The position numbers were made by a program, and so were the translations under genes. Of a DNA stretch of 64,000 nucleotides, positions 25,925-35,049 are shown in pieces. Each line of letters starts with the position of its first letter. The stretch's first letter is position 1. The stretch is taken from assembly GCA_964535575.1 (NCBI GenBank), contig CAZHTC010000004.1, positions 62,001 to 126,000 on the forward strand. Reading direction: 5' to 3'. The stretch is from JAGPCK01 sp964535575 (GTDB lineage Bacteria; Bacteroidota; Bacteroidia; UKL13-3). The notes below the pieces were generated by a model that was not told where the DNA came from, ran no database searches, and saw nothing but the letters and a program-made list of their open reading frames with translations.

Positions 25925-27069
25925 AGTTTTTCGGCTGCTTTCTCAAGCGTTTCGTTTGATTTGGCAAAACAAAACCGCAACACATGATCATCAGTACCCT
26001 GCCGGTAAAATACCGAAACCGGAATGGAAGCCACTCCAAATTCTTTGGTAAGCCTTATGGCAAAATCACGGTCGTGTTCCTTGGTAATTTTATCGTAGAT
26101 AACCGATTGAAAATACGATCCTCCGCATGGCAGCAATTTTAATTTTGAGCCTTTAAGCAATTTCCTGAAATAGTCGCGTTTTTCCTGATAGAATTGCCCC
26201 AGTTCAAGATACGCATTCTTATCATCCATATAATCGGCCAAAGCATATTGAATGGGCGTGTTGGCACTAAAAACCATAAACTGGTACACCTTTCTGAATT
26301 CGTTCATCAGTTTTTCGGGAGCTAAGCAGTAACCCATTTTCCATCCTGTGCTGTGATAGGTTTTACCGAATGAAGAAATAATAATACTTCGCTCGGCCAG
26401 CTTTGGAAAACGTGCCACACTTTGGTGCTCCACCCCGTCAAAAATTATATGCTCATACACTTCGTCACTCAATACCACAATATCGGTTTTATCTACAATT
26501 TTCTCCAGCTTTTGCATATCAGCTGCTGTAAATACAGCCCCCGATGGATTGTGAGGTGTATTGATAATAATCATCCGCGTACGGAAATTGACTAATTTTT
26601 TCAGTGCGTTCCAGTCAATCTTATAGTCGGGGGCACGCAATTCATAGGTAATTGGCTTACCACCGCTCAATTCAATAGAAGGAATATACGAATCATAAGC
26701 AGGTTCAATCACAATTACTTCGTCACCTTCGCGCACCATAGCCGTAATGGCCGCATACAGGGCACAGGTACCACCGGGCGTGATGGTAATTTCCTTTTCA
26801 GGATCATATTTGGCTGAGTATAATTCTTCGGTTTTATTCGAAATTTTCTCGCGCAAACTCATAATTCCCGGCATGGGCGCGTACTGATTCATCCCTTTCT
26901 TCATGTAGTGGTGAATCAAATCAATAAGTTTAGGAGACACCGGAAAGTCCGGAAATCCTTGTGCAAGGTTAATGGCTTTGTGCTCGTTAGCCAATGCACT
27001 CATAATGGTAAAAATGGTGGTTCCCGTTTTGGGTAACTTGCTGCTGACAGAACTTTGAAATTTGGGCAT
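25912..27069 (-). CDS. PLP-dependent methionine/glutamine aminotransferase (YbdL/KYAT-like)
   Basis: The 385-residue protein is a fold-type I aminotransferase. Visible features are INLAQGFPDFP near the N-terminus, TPGGTCALYAAI, the substrate-site NTPHNPSG, DEVYEH, and the PLP lysine in SSFGKTYHSTGWKMGY. The closest known types are YbdL and kynurenine/glutamine transaminase K, which transaminate methionine or aromatic amino acids with 2-oxo acids. Overlap with the omega-amidase gene (13 bases) argues that its amide keto-acid product is removed by that enzyme. A general aspartate aminotransferase is less likely given the context. Confidence 0.9.
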   Translation of the reverse strand: MPKFQSSVSSKLPKTGTTIFTIMSALANEHKAINLAQGFPDFPVSPKLIDLIHHYMKKGMNQYAPMPGIMSLREKISNKTEELYSAKYDPEKEITITPGGTCALYAAITAMVREGDEVIVIEPAYDSYIPSIELSGGKPITYELRAPDYKIDWNALKKLVNFRTRMIIINTPHNPSGAVFTAADMQKLEKIVDKTDIVVLSDEVYEHIIFDGVEHQSVARFPKLAERSIIISSFGKTYHSTGWKMGYCLAPEKLMNEFRKVYQFMVFSANTPIQYALADYMDDKNAYLELGQFYQEKRDYFRKLLKGSKLKLLPCGGSYFQSVIYDKITKEHDRDFAIRLTKEFGVASIPVSVFYRQGTDDHVLRFCFAKSNETLEKAAEKLCRI

Positions 27070-27156
27070 ACCACGAATTAAGGAAAAAGAAAGGATAGAT
27101 GGGAATAAACTCGATGAGTTTAAAAAAGGAAATTGACTATCAAGATGAAAATCATT

Positions 27157-28929
27157 CTACATTTTCTCCGGAGCTGCAATACCAAGCAGGCCAAGGGCGG
27201 TTTTCACCACATTCCTGGTCATAGCCGAAAGCATTAAACGTACATTTCGTTTCTGCTCATCGGCTTCTTTTAAAATAGTGAGTTCGTGGTACATTTTATT
27301 GTATGCTTTAACCAGTTCATAAACATAGTTGGCTATTACCGCAGGGCTCATTTCACGGGCAGCCAGTTCTACCGCCTCTTCAAACCGGTACAAGGCATAA
27401 ATAAGTTCCTTCTCCTCCGTCAATAACGATTGTGTTTCATCTGCTTTGCCAAAAGCAGGAGCGCTGCGCATAACCGATGAAATACGGGCATAGGTATATT
27501 GTACAAACGGACCGGTATTTCCCTGAAAATCGATACTCTCCTTCGGGTCGAATAGTAACCGTTTTTTAGGATCTACTTTTAACAAAAAATATTTAAGTGC
27601 CCCCTGTCCTATTTGCTCGTACAACTCACTTAACTGCTCCTGAGTAAATCCTTCTGTTTTGCCTAATTCTTTGGTAATTTTCTCGGATGTGGCGTGTAAT
27701 TCATCCAGCAGGTCATCGGCATCTACTACTGTGCCTTCGCGCGATTTCATTTTGCCGCTTGGCAAATCAACCATGCCATAACTCAAATGAAATACCCCAT
27801 CGGCATAACTTTTTCCAAGATGTTTCAAAATCAATTGAAGTACTTTAAAATGGTAGTCCTGCTCGTTGCCTACTACATACACCGAGCGATCCATGTGGTA
27901 TTCGTCATACTTCATCTGAGCTGTGCCAATATCCTGGGTGATATACACCGAAGTACCATCCGCCCGTTGAAGCAGTTTATGGTCAAGTCCGTCAGCTGTT
28001 AAATCAATCCATATAGAGCCGTCATCCTTCTTATAAAAAACACCCTGCGCCAAACCTTCCTGTACAGCTTTTTTACCCAGTAAATACGTATTTGATTCGT
28101 AATAAAATTTATCAAAATTTACTCCGAGTCGTTTATAAGTAACATTAAATCCTTCGTACACCCAGCCATTCATCATTTTCCAGATGCGCAGGGTTTCTTC
28201 ATCCCCGTTCTCCCATTTAAGTAAAAGTTCTTTTGCCTCTTGTAACAGAGTGGTCTCCTGCTCTGCTTTTTCCTTTTCCATTCCACCCGCCACCAATACA
28301 TCAATTTCACTTTTGCAGGCTTTATCAAATGCTACATAATATTTTCCAACCAAATGGTCTCCCTTCATTCCGGACGACTGTGGCGTTTCGCCATTGCCAA
28401 ATTTCATCCAGGCCAGCATGCTTTTGCAAATATGAATTCCGCGGTCGTTAATCAGGTTGGCCTTTATCACTTCATAGCCGCTGTAAGCCAAAATTTCGGC
28501 TACGGAGTACCCGAGTAAATTGTTGCGGATATGCCCGAGGTGAAGCGGTTTATTGGTATTGGGCGAAGAATACTCCACCATCACTTTTTGTTTTTTTGAA
28601 TCTGCTTTACCAAACTGAGTGTTTGAATAATTTTCATTCAGGAATTTTATCCAAAAGGCATCTCCGATTTCTATATTCAGAAAACCCTTAATCACGTTAT
28701 ATCCCGAAACAAAAGTTAACTCCTTTTTAAGGAACTCCCCGATATCACCGGCAGTATGTTCCGGATTTTTTTTGCTGAGTTTAAGGTAAGGAAATACCAC
28801 AAAGGTATAATCACCCGAAAACTCCTTTTTGGTTTGTTCTATTACCGGAACTGACGGAAGTGTTTCAGCCCCGTAAACCTGTTTAAATGCTTTTTGTATT
28901 CCTTGTATCAGTTGCTGTTCAATGCTCAT
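27157..28929 (-). CDS. argS: Arginyl-tRNA synthetase
   Basis: ArgS attaches arginine to tRNA-Arg. The 590-residue class I enzyme shows the N-terminal additional domain (1-110), SSPNTNKPLHLGHIRNN with the HIGH-type sequence HLGH, the GKMKSREGTVV loop in place of a full KMSKS, and the C-terminal DALR anticodon-binding domain (RYARI to VVKTALGLLGI-type end). It is followed 87 bases later by the aminotransferase and begins 9 bases after the SDR gene, so SDR and argS may share a transcript. Confidence 0.97.
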   Translation of the reverse strand: MSIEQQLIQGIQKAFKQVYGAETLPSVPVIEQTKKEFSGDYTFVVFPYLKLSKKNPEHTAGDIGEFLKKELTFVSGYNVIKGFLNIEIGDAFWIKFLNENYSNTQFGKADSKKQKVMVEYSSPNTNKPLHLGHIRNNLLGYSVAEILAYSGYEVIKANLINDRGIHICKSMLAWMKFGNGETPQSSGMKGDHLVGKYYVAFDKACKSEIDVLVAGGMEKEKAEQETTLLQEAKELLLKWENGDEETLRIWKMMNGWVYEGFNVTYKRLGVNFDKFYYESNTYLLGKKAVQEGLAQGVFYKKDDGSIWIDLTADGLDHKLLQRADGTSVYITQDIGTAQMKYDEYHMDRSVYVVGNEQDYHFKVLQLILKHLGKSYADGVFHLSYGMVDLPSGKMKSREGTVVDADDLLDELHATSEKITKELGKTEGFTQEQLSELYEQIGQGALKYFLLKVDPKKRLLFDPKESIDFQGNTGPFVQYTYARISSVMRSAPAFGKADETQSLLTEEKELIYALYRFEEAVELAAREMSPAVIANYVYELVKAYNKMYHELTILKEADEQKRNVRLMLSAMTRNVVKTALGLLGIAAPEKM

Positions 28930-28938
28930 GTAGCACGG

Positions 28939-29754
28939 TTATTTAAAAGGTGAATCCGGTTCTTTGGATATGGTTTTGTAAACCATTTTATCTGTGAAAG
29001 CAGGAAAAAACTTATTAAGCCACACAGCCAACTTTCCCTGAGTAGTTAAAATCAATGTGCGTTTACGTTTTATTACTGCATTGGTAATATACGCGGCTAC
29101 TTCTTCCGGCTGCATCAGTTTGCTTTCGTCAAGCGGTGTTTCGCTTTGCGATTTACCTTCTTTATTTAGGGCAGTATTGCGGATATTGGACGCAGTATAA
29201 CCCGGACACGCAATTAACACGTGCAATCCTTTTTTCATATTCTCGGTACGCAGCGCTTCTAAAAATCCCTGCATGGCAAATTTAGAAGCAGAATAACCCG
29301 TGCGCCCCGGCAATCCTTTGTATCCGGCAATGGATGACACGCCTACTACCGAACCTTTCTCTTTAAGAATATAAGGCAGTGCATACTTGGTACAGTACAC
29401 GGTTCCCCAGAAATTAATATCCATTACCTGACGGATGACCTGCAAATCGGTTTGCTCAAAAACAGCCCGCATGGAAATACCGGCATTGTTTATTAAAACA
29501 TGTATGGTTCCGAAAGCACGAATGCCTTCTTCCACCAGATGTTTGCAATCTTCTTCCTTGGCTACATCACAACCAACCGTTATTACCTCCGCTCCTTTTG
29601 CTTTGCATGCCGAGGCCACGGCTTTCAATTTATCCAGACTTCGGGCAGCCAATACTAATTTACACTGATGCGATGCAAAATTTAATGCACATGCCTCCCC
29701 TATGCCCGAGGAAGCCCCGGTAATTACAATGACTTTGTTGCTTAAGCTACTCAC
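28939..29754 (-). CDS. Short-chain dehydrogenase/reductase
   Basis: The 271-residue protein is a classical SDR: the NAD(P)-binding TGASSGIGEA motif at ~12-21, NNAGIS at ~90, and the catalytic Ser (SSIAGYKG), Tyr and Lys in YSASKFA. The C-terminal segment after ~200 (KRTLILTTQGKLAVWLNKFFP) is hydrophobic and basic and may contact the membrane, as in DHRS7/YqjQ-like members. The substrate is unknown. Its stop lies 9 bases before argS; 45 bases separate it from the redoxin gene upstream. Confidence 0.92.
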   Translation of the reverse strand: MSSLSNKVIVITGASSGIGEACALNFASHQCKLVLAARSLDKLKAVASACKAKGAEVITVGCDVAKEEDCKHLVEEGIRAFGTIHVLINNAGISMRAVFEQTDLQVIRQVMDINFWGTVYCTKYALPYILKEKGSVVGVSSIAGYKGLPGRTGYSASKFAMQGFLEALRTENMKKGLHVLIACPGYTASNIRNTALNKEGKSQSETPLDESKLMQPEEVAAYITNAVIKRKRTLILTTQGKLAVWLNKFFPAFTDKMVYKTISKEPDSPFK

Positions 29755-29799
29755 TTGTGTGCGAATTAAAATTATGGTGTACCGCGGACTATTGTCGCC

Positions 29800-30336
29800 C
29801 TATTTCTTCCACTTAATGGAACAACCCACAGCCGGAATTTCGGGGTAATCCACTTCAATTCCATCTAATGCACTTTCAATGGCATCTTCTAGCCAAATGC
29901 GGGTAACCATATTGGCATTTTCCCACGAATCATCAATTGCTCCCTTGTACACCAACTCTCTTTTTGAGTTAAATAAAAACGCTTCAGGGGTGCGTTGGGC
30001 TCCAAATGTTTTTGCCAATTGCTGACTTTCATCATGCAGGTAGCGAAAATTACGTTTCACCAAATCAAATTGTTTAGCCAGCTTAAGCATATTCTCATAG
30101 GAGTCCTCTGGAAACTGAGCGGCATCATTTGGATTCACGGCAATAATTCCCAGGTTATCTGATTCAAATTTTTCAAGTAATCTCACCAAACGTGGCCAAT
30201 AAGCTTGAGAATATTTACAGTGATTACACGTGAATACCACTACAAGTGCATAACGGTCAGCGTATTCGAACTGATTATGTCTTTTACCATCTACACCTAA
30301 AAGATCAAAAGGTGGTAATTTATCTCCTAATTGCAT
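29800..30336 (-). CDS. Redoxin-domain protein (AhpC/TSA-like thioredoxin fold)
   Basis: The start is placed at the ATG at 30336 (MQLGDKLPPFDLLGVDG), the usual redoxin beginning; a longer in-frame start upstream would add an unrelated leader. The 178 residues carry a CxxC site at Cys37-Cys40 in FTCNHCKYSQ and a TPEAFLFN cis-Pro segment. No signal peptide is seen, so it is probably cytoplasmic. Related proteins are annotated as thioredoxin-family or peroxiredoxin-like; whether it reduces peroxides or disulfides is open. Confidence 0.88.
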   Translation of the reverse strand: MQLGDKLPPFDLLGVDGKRHNQFEYADRYALVVVFTCNHCKYSQAYWPRLVRLLEKFESDNLGIIAVNPNDAAQFPEDSYENMLKLAKQFDLVKRNFRYLHDESQQLAKTFGAQRTPEAFLFNSKRELVYKGAIDDSWENANMVTRIWLEDAIESALDGIEVDYPEIPAVGCSIKWKK

Positions 30337-30400
30337 AAATTGAGTATTTAACAGTAATACGTTAATTTGAACGCGCAAATTACAACATTGCTTTTTGCAA

Positions 30401-31561
30401 ATGAAATTAATTCAGGTCAGGAATAAAGTTACGGAACGTGATTTTCTCAAATTGCCAGAAATCATTTACAAAAATGATTTGCAATGGGTAAGTCATTTGG
30501 ACCGCGATATAAAAATGGTGTTTAATCCAGATCGCAACGGGTATTTTAAACACGGTGAAGCGGTGCGCTGGGTACTTTATGATGAACGGAAAAAACCAAT
30601 AGGGCGTGTAGCAGCTTTTATTGACCATGAAGCCAATATACGCACCGAAACAAAGGCCGGTGGTATGGGATTTTTTGAATGCATAAATGATAAAGATGCC
30701 GCTTTTACATTATTTGATGCCTGCAGCGATTGGCTGAGAAAAAAGGAAATACAGGTAATGGACGGGCCGGTTAATTTTGGTGAACGCGACCGTTTTTGGG
30801 GACTTATGATTGAAGGATTTACAAATCCATCGTATCTCGAAAATTACAATCCACCCTACTACCTCGATTTTTTTGAGGAATACGGATTTCAAAAATTTTT
30901 TGAGCAAACCACCAGCGAAGTTTCTAAATCGGGTTTTAAATACGAACGTTTTAAAAAAATTGCCGACAGGGTAAACGCCAATCCGGATGTTCAGTTTAAA
31001 TCACTTAATATAGATCAGGCTGATATTTTTGCCGAAGATTTTTGTGCTATTTACAATGCTGCCTGGGCTCGGCACGAAAATTTTAACCCGCTCAGCAGTG
31101 CTGCCGTAAAAAGCATCATGCACCAAATGCGTCATGTGGTGATTCCTGAATTTGTTTGTTTTGCCTACGTAAAAAATGAGCCAGCCGGTTTTTTTGTAAA
31201 TATTCTGGAGGCGAATGAACTATTTAAACACCTGAACGGAAAATTACACTGGCTCAACAAACTTCGTTTTCTGTTTTACAGATACTTTCAAAAACCAACC
31301 CGCCTCAAAGGAATTGTATTTGGTGTAAAACCTGCCTTTCAAAATCAGGGAATTGAAACGGGGATGATTATGCATATTTACGAAGAGATGCTAAAGAATG
31401 AAGGTGTGGAAAACTTAGAACTGGCCTGGGTAGGAGATTTTAATCCCAAAATGCAATCGTTGTTGCAAGCCCTTGGTTGCCGTACTATTAAGGTTCATGC
31501 AACGTATAGAAAATTACTAAGCAGTGATATTGAGTTTAAAAGATACGAGCTAAAAAAATAG
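30401..31561 (+). CDS. GNAT-like acyltransferase-fold protein
   Basis: The 386-residue protein (ATG at 30401; a TTG lies 6 bases upstream) has a FemAB/GNAT-like organisation: an N-terminal half with the phrase MDGPVNFGERDRFWG and a C-terminal GNAT-like half in which VFGVKPAFQNQGIETGMIMHIYEEM fits the acetyl-CoA pyrophosphate loop (QNQGIETGM). Similar long proteins are widespread in Bacteroidota and usually annotated only as N-acetyltransferase or hypothetical. Acceptor and acyl donor are unknown. It is divergent from the redoxin gene and ends just upstream of the tRNA-Lys promoter. Confidence 0.75.
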   Translation: MKLIQVRNKVTERDFLKLPEIIYKNDLQWVSHLDRDIKMVFNPDRNGYFKHGEAVRWVLYDERKKPIGRVAAFIDHEANIRTETKAGGMGFFECINDKDAAFTLFDACSDWLRKKEIQVMDGPVNFGERDRFWGLMIEGFTNPSYLENYNPPYYLDFFEEYGFQKFFEQTTSEVSKSGFKYERFKKIADRVNANPDVQFKSLNIDQADIFAEDFCAIYNAAWARHENFNPLSSAAVKSIMHQMRHVVIPEFVCFAYVKNEPAGFFVNILEANELFKHLNGKLHWLNKLRFLFYRYFQKPTRLKGIVFGVKPAFQNQGIETGMIMHIYEEMLKNEGVENLELAWVGDFNPKMQSLLQALGCRTIKVHATYRKLLSSDIEFKRYELKK

Positions 31562-31583
31562 TTTATATTTTTTTCACCCTGCT

Positions 31584-31614
31584 TTTGCATATAAAGTTTG
31601 AATGGTTACCTTTG
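31584..31614 (+). promoter_or_regulatory. Promoter of tRNA-Lys
   Basis: TTTG (31584-31587), 19 bases, then TACCTTTG (31607-31614) form a textbook Bacteroidota promoter (-33 TTTG, -7 TAnnTTTG). The tRNA begins 42 bases after the -7 element. Confidence 0.8.
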
Positions 31615-31656
31615 CACCCGCTCTCACAAATTACAAGTGTAAGTAAAGTAAGTAAT

Positions 31657-31729
31657 GATTCCGTAGCTCAGCTGGTAGAGCATTACACTTTTAATGTAGG
31701 GGTCCTGGGTTCGAGTCCCAGCGGGATCA
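31657..31729 (+). tRNA. tRNA-Lys (anticodon UUU)
   Basis: The 73-nt cloverleaf folds by eye. The acceptor GATTCCG pairs with CGGGATC (one G-U), followed by discriminator A. The D arm is GCTCAGCTGGTAGAGC, the anticodon stem TTACA/TGTAG encloses the loop CTTTTAA with anticodon TTT at 31690-31692, and the T arm is CTGGG-TTCGAGT-CCCAG. The CCA end is not encoded. It is an isolated tRNA with its own promoter and terminator. Confidence 0.97.
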
Positions 31730-31730
31730 C

Positions 31731-31763
31731 AAAAAGCAGTCAATTTTTTGGCTGCTTTTTTTT
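31731..31763. terminator. Terminator after tRNA-Lys, shared with the HerA-like gene
   Basis: AAAAAGCAGTCAA and TTGGCTGCTTTTT form a stem with one mismatch around a TTT loop, followed by T's. The A-rich left arm gives a U-run on the minus strand too, so it can end both convergent transcripts. Confidence 0.85.
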
Positions 31764-33291
31764 ATCTTCTTCTTTTCGTTGGTGTTCCAAACAACATCCC
31801 GAACAAACCCCTTACTACCTGCCGTCCTATTTCTTTAGTTACCGGACTTGACAGAATTTGCTCGGCCATTGTTTTCTCTTTTGGTTGTCGGCCGCGTGGT
31901 TCGGGTGTTTCTTTTTGCATGGCTTCTTCCTCTGCATTTTGGTTCATGCGTTCAGTGAGTATTTCGTGGGCACTTACCGAATCTACTCCCTTACCATATT
32001 TCTGCATCATTTCTGAATGTTCAATCAATGAATTAAAACCGGCCTCGGGCAATGGCCCCATGATGGCTAATGGCGGGGTAAGGTGGGTAACTGCCACCTC
32101 GGTAGGAATGCCTTTTTCATTTAATACAGTTACCAACGCCTGACCAATTCCCATTGAAATAAGTGCTTCTTCAATTTCATAAAAGTCGGAACGCGGGTAG
32201 GTTTTTACGGTCTTTCTTAAATTTTCGGCATCGTTGGGTGTAAATGCACGTAATGCATGTTGAATGCGATTTCCCAATTGAGCCAATACAGTTTCAGGAA
32301 TATCAAGTGGCGATTGGGTGCAAAAAAACACGCCAATTCCTTTGGAGCGGATTAATCTTACCACCTGTTCTATTTGCTCTAAAAAGGCTTTAGGGGCATC
32401 TTTAAATAGTAAGTGTGCCTCATCAAAAAAGAATACAAGCTTGGGCTTATCCAAATCACCGGCCTCGGGCATGGTCTGATAAATTTCGGCCAGAAGACTC
32501 ATTAAAAAGGTAGAATATAAAGCAGGCTGTTGCTGGACATCCGAAATATTGAGCAGACTGATAACCCCTCTTCCATCCGTTTTTTGAAATAAATCGTCAA
32601 TATCAAAAGAAGGTTCGCCAAAAATATTTCCCAGTCCCTGCTGTTCAATGGCCGCAATCTTTCTCAGAATGGTGCCTGAGGTAGCCGTAGAAATTTTCCC
32701 GTAACTCTCTTTTATTTCTTCTTTTCCGGGTCCTTCACTCAAATAACTCAGTACCTTTTTTAAATCGGATAAATCAACCAACGGAAGTTTATGGTCATCT
32801 GCATATTTGAACAATACAGAAAGAGTTCCGGTTTGCGTGTCGTTCAAATCGAGAATTTTTGCCAGCATAACCGGTCCGAATTCCAAAATGGTAGCTCGCA
32901 TGGGAGCCCCTTTTTTGCCCGATAAAGAATAAATTTCAACCGGAAACCCATCGGGCTTGTAGGTAAATCCTAATGCCGATGCACGCTCTTCCAGTTTAGG
33001 ATGACTACTTCCGGGTGCATTTAATCCGGATAAATCTCCTTTTACATCCAACATAAAAACAGGAACTCCGGCATTACTTAATTGCTCGGCCAATACCTGC
33101 AGCGTGCGCGTTTTTCCGGTTCCCGTTGCACCGGCAACCAACCCGTGGCGGTTCATCATGCGCAACAGTAAATTTATTTTCGCTTCGGCTACAATTTCCT
33201 TATTAAGTACTGCGGCTCCCAGATAAATATGATCAGCATCCGACTTGTACGACTCCTTAATTTTTGTTATAAATTGTTCTTTATCCGACAT
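31762..33291 (-). CDS. HerA-like ATPase (DUF853/YjgR family)
   Basis: The 509-residue protein belongs to the HerA/FtsK clade of P-loop ATPases. Walker A is GATGTGKTRTL (~residues 54-64), Walker B is LVFFFDEAHLLF, and the sensor-like FFCTQSPLDIP follows. The last ~80 residues are charged and low in complexity (EEEAMQKETPEPRGR), then a conserved-looking IGRQVVRGLFG tail. YjgR-type proteins are widespread but not well understood; they are distinct from the NurA-linked HerA helicase, and no nurA is nearby. It starts 4 bases after the potassium channel gene. Confidence 0.93.
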   Translation of the reverse strand: MSDKEQFITKIKESYKSDADHIYLGAAVLNKEIVAEAKINLLLRMMNRHGLVAGATGTGKTRTLQVLAEQLSNAGVPVFMLDVKGDLSGLNAPGSSHPKLEERASALGFTYKPDGFPVEIYSLSGKKGAPMRATILEFGPVMLAKILDLNDTQTGTLSVLFKYADDHKLPLVDLSDLKKVLSYLSEGPGKEEIKESYGKISTATSGTILRKIAAIEQQGLGNIFGEPSFDIDDLFQKTDGRGVISLLNISDVQQQPALYSTFLMSLLAEIYQTMPEAGDLDKPKLVFFFDEAHLLFKDAPKAFLEQIEQVVRLIRSKGIGVFFCTQSPLDIPETVLAQLGNRIQHALRAFTPNDAENLRKTVKTYPRSDFYEIEEALISMGIGQALVTVLNEKGIPTEVAVTHLTPPLAIMGPLPEAGFNSLIEHSEMMQKYGKGVDSVSAHEILTERMNQNAEEEAMQKETPEPRGRQPKEKTMAEQILSSPVTKEIGRQVVRGLFGMLFGTPTKRRR

Positions 33292-33295
33292 GCTT

Positions 33296-34297
33296 TCAGT
33301 TCATTTTTTTTAACCTGTTCATTTGCTCTCTGGTGCCCAGCAGTATCAGTTTCATATCCTGATCCAATGCCAGATCTACCTCGGGATTGATGATATACGT
33401 ACCGTCACTTTTTTTCAATCCTACTACATTTACTCCCGTGGCATGACGAATATTTAATTCTTTAATGGTTGAACCATGCAACGAGTGCAAATCCTTTAAG
33501 CTGATTTCTTCAATATGAATATTGGAACCCGATTGTCCGGTTACCAAATCAATAAACTCATTTACATCGGGGTTAATAACCAACGAGCCCATATGAGCAC
33601 CGCCTATCTTATCCGGCATGATTATATTATTGGCCCCGGCTCTCCGCAATTTGCTCACCGAAGTATCAAGGCTGGCACGACTGATAATGAGAATGTTTTT
33701 CGAAACCTCGCGGGCAGTAAGCACCACAAACACATTTTCCGAATCGGAAGGCAGTGTGGCTATAAGTGCCCGTGCCCGGTCAACACCCGCCTCAAGGAGC
33801 ACATGTTCATTGGTGGCATCATCCATTATGTAATGAAGCACATCACCAAAATCATGATCATGAAATGCTGATTCTTCTTTTTCAATCACTACAAATGGAA
33901 TTCCGTGCCTTTTAAGGGTAGCGCACGCTTCTTTTCCATTGCGACCAAAACCGCAAACCACTACATGGTTGTTTAGGCGTGCAATACGTTGTTTCATTTT
34001 ATTTAAACGGTAAAATTCGGCAAAATGCCCATCCAGAAAAAAACTGCTTATTGAGCTAATGGCATACGCCACAACTCCTATATTTATTATAATCAGCAAA
34101 ATAGTAAAAATTCTGCCAGAGTCACTCAGGGGTTTTACCTCACCATATCCCACAGTAGCAATCGTGGTGATGGTCATATACAGCGCTTCAAGGAAAGTAT
34201 ACTCTTCCAGAAGAATATAACCCATTGTTCCTGTGAAAACTACACCAAAAACAAGGAGGCTGGTAAAAACGATTTTAGCTTTAAGTTGTTTAAACAT
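33296..34297 (-). CDS. Two-TM potassium channel with RCK (TrkA-N/TrkA-C) domains
   Basis: The start is taken at the ATG at 34297 (MFKQLKAK); a TTG lies 12 bases upstream. The 333-residue product has TM1 (~8-28), a pore helix with selectivity filter TVGYGE near residue 50, and TM2 (~65-90). A Rossmann RCK domain with VVVCGFGRNG follows, then a TrkA-C domain (HSLHGSTIKELNIR to ILLGTREQMNRL). This is the MthK/Kch layout, in which nucleotide or ion binding to the RCK ring gates K+ flow through the inner membrane. It is read with the HerA-like gene. Confidence 0.95.
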   Translation of the reverse strand: MFKQLKAKIVFTSLLVFGVVFTGTMGYILLEEYTFLEALYMTITTIATVGYGEVKPLSDSGRIFTILLIIINIGVVAYAISSISSFFLDGHFAEFYRLNKMKQRIARLNNHVVVCGFGRNGKEACATLKRHGIPFVVIEKEESAFHDHDFGDVLHYIMDDATNEHVLLEAGVDRARALIATLPSDSENVFVVLTAREVSKNILIISRASLDTSVSKLRRAGANNIIMPDKIGGAHMGSLVINPDVNEFIDLVTGQSGSNIHIEEISLKDLHSLHGSTIKELNIRHATGVNVVGLKKSDGTYIINPEVDLALDQDMKLILLGTREQMNRLKKMN

Positions 34298-34352
34298 TCG
34301 GTGCTTCAAAATTAGTTGATTCGTAGTGTCAAAAAATATTTTCGTGAATAGT

Positions 34353-34384
34353 TTTGTTATTAAATTTTATTGTGGGTACTTTCG
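34353..34384 (+). promoter_or_regulatory. Promoter of the perR-like/peroxiredoxin pair
   Basis: TTTG (34353-34356), 20 bases, then TACTTTCG (34377-34384; one base off TAnnTTTG) fit the Bacteroidota promoter. The leader to the ATG at 34426 is about 35 bases. An AT-rich patch TTATTAAATTTTATT lies between the two elements where a Fur/PerR protein could bind, but it is not a good match to a known box. Confidence 0.55.
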
Positions 34385-34425
34385 TTGCACAGGAATTCGC
34401 AAGTAAGAATTATTCTTTTAAAAAT

Positions 34426-35028
34426 ATGGCGAGTAAAAGGCCAACACCTGCGCAGGCACAGGAAAAATTAAATGAACTCGGATTGAAGATAACTCATCCG
34501 CGCATTGTGATATATAATGCGTTGCTCAATCTGAGGGATCATCCTACTGCCGAAATCATTTACAAAAGCATTCATAAGCAAAACCCGAGCATTTCGCTGG
34601 GAACAGTTTATAAAACGCTTGAAACTTTTGTAAATATTGGCCTTATAAATAAAGTAAAGTCGGCTGAAGATAAAGTGCGTTACGACATTCGCACTGATAT
34701 TCATCACCATTTATATTGCGCTAAAAGTGACCGGGTGATTGACTTTTATGATGAAGAGCTTAAACAATTAATTAACCGTTTCTTTGAGAAAAGATCAATT
34801 ACCGGTTTTAAAATTGAAGAAGTGGCGCTGCAGATAAGCGGAGAAGTTTTAGATGAAAATGCCGAAGAATTTTTAGTGGAAGGAAGCGAGCCGATTGAAA
34901 CGGCTGACCTTCTGGAGAAAAAACCTTCTCCTGCCAAAGAACCAAAAGCTCCGGCCACCGACAAGCAAAAAACGAAAAAACAGGTACAGGAGCCAACCGT
35001 ACCGCCCAACCAGTTAAGTATATTATAA
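34426..35028 (+). CDS. PerR-like Fur-family repressor lacking the structural zinc cysteines
   Basis: The start is the ATG at 34426 (MASKRPTPAQ); the longer frame upstream runs through the promoter. The winged helix spans ~15-85 (LKITHPRIVIY, GTVYKTL). Residues equivalent to the PerR regulatory metal site are present: His39, Asp87, His93, His95 and Asp106. The protein has only one cysteine (Cys98), whereas the classical structural zinc site uses four in two CxxC pairs. The last ~45 residues are an unusual Lys/Pro/Ala-rich tail. It precedes a peroxiredoxin by 21 bases, so a peroxide-sensing role is likely; an iron-sensing Fur role is less likely. Confidence 0.88.
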   Translation: MASKRPTPAQAQEKLNELGLKITHPRIVIYNALLNLRDHPTAEIIYKSIHKQNPSISLGTVYKTLETFVNIGLINKVKSAEDKVRYDIRTDIHHHLYCAKSDRVIDFYDEELKQLINRFFEKRSITGFKIEEVALQISGEVLDENAEEFLVEGSEPIETADLLEKKPSPAKEPKAPATDKQKTKKQVQEPTVPPNQLSIL

Positions 35029-35049
35029 AAATTAAAAAGAGATACAGAT

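Noticed and set aside
31585..31851. 88-codon plus-strand open frame
   Set aside because: It runs through the tRNA-Lys and its terminator, so it is not a gene.
34357..34376. PerR box between promoter elements of the PerR-like gene
   Set aside because: The AT-rich patch lacks the inverted repeat of a classical PerR box; kept only as a remark in the promoter entry.
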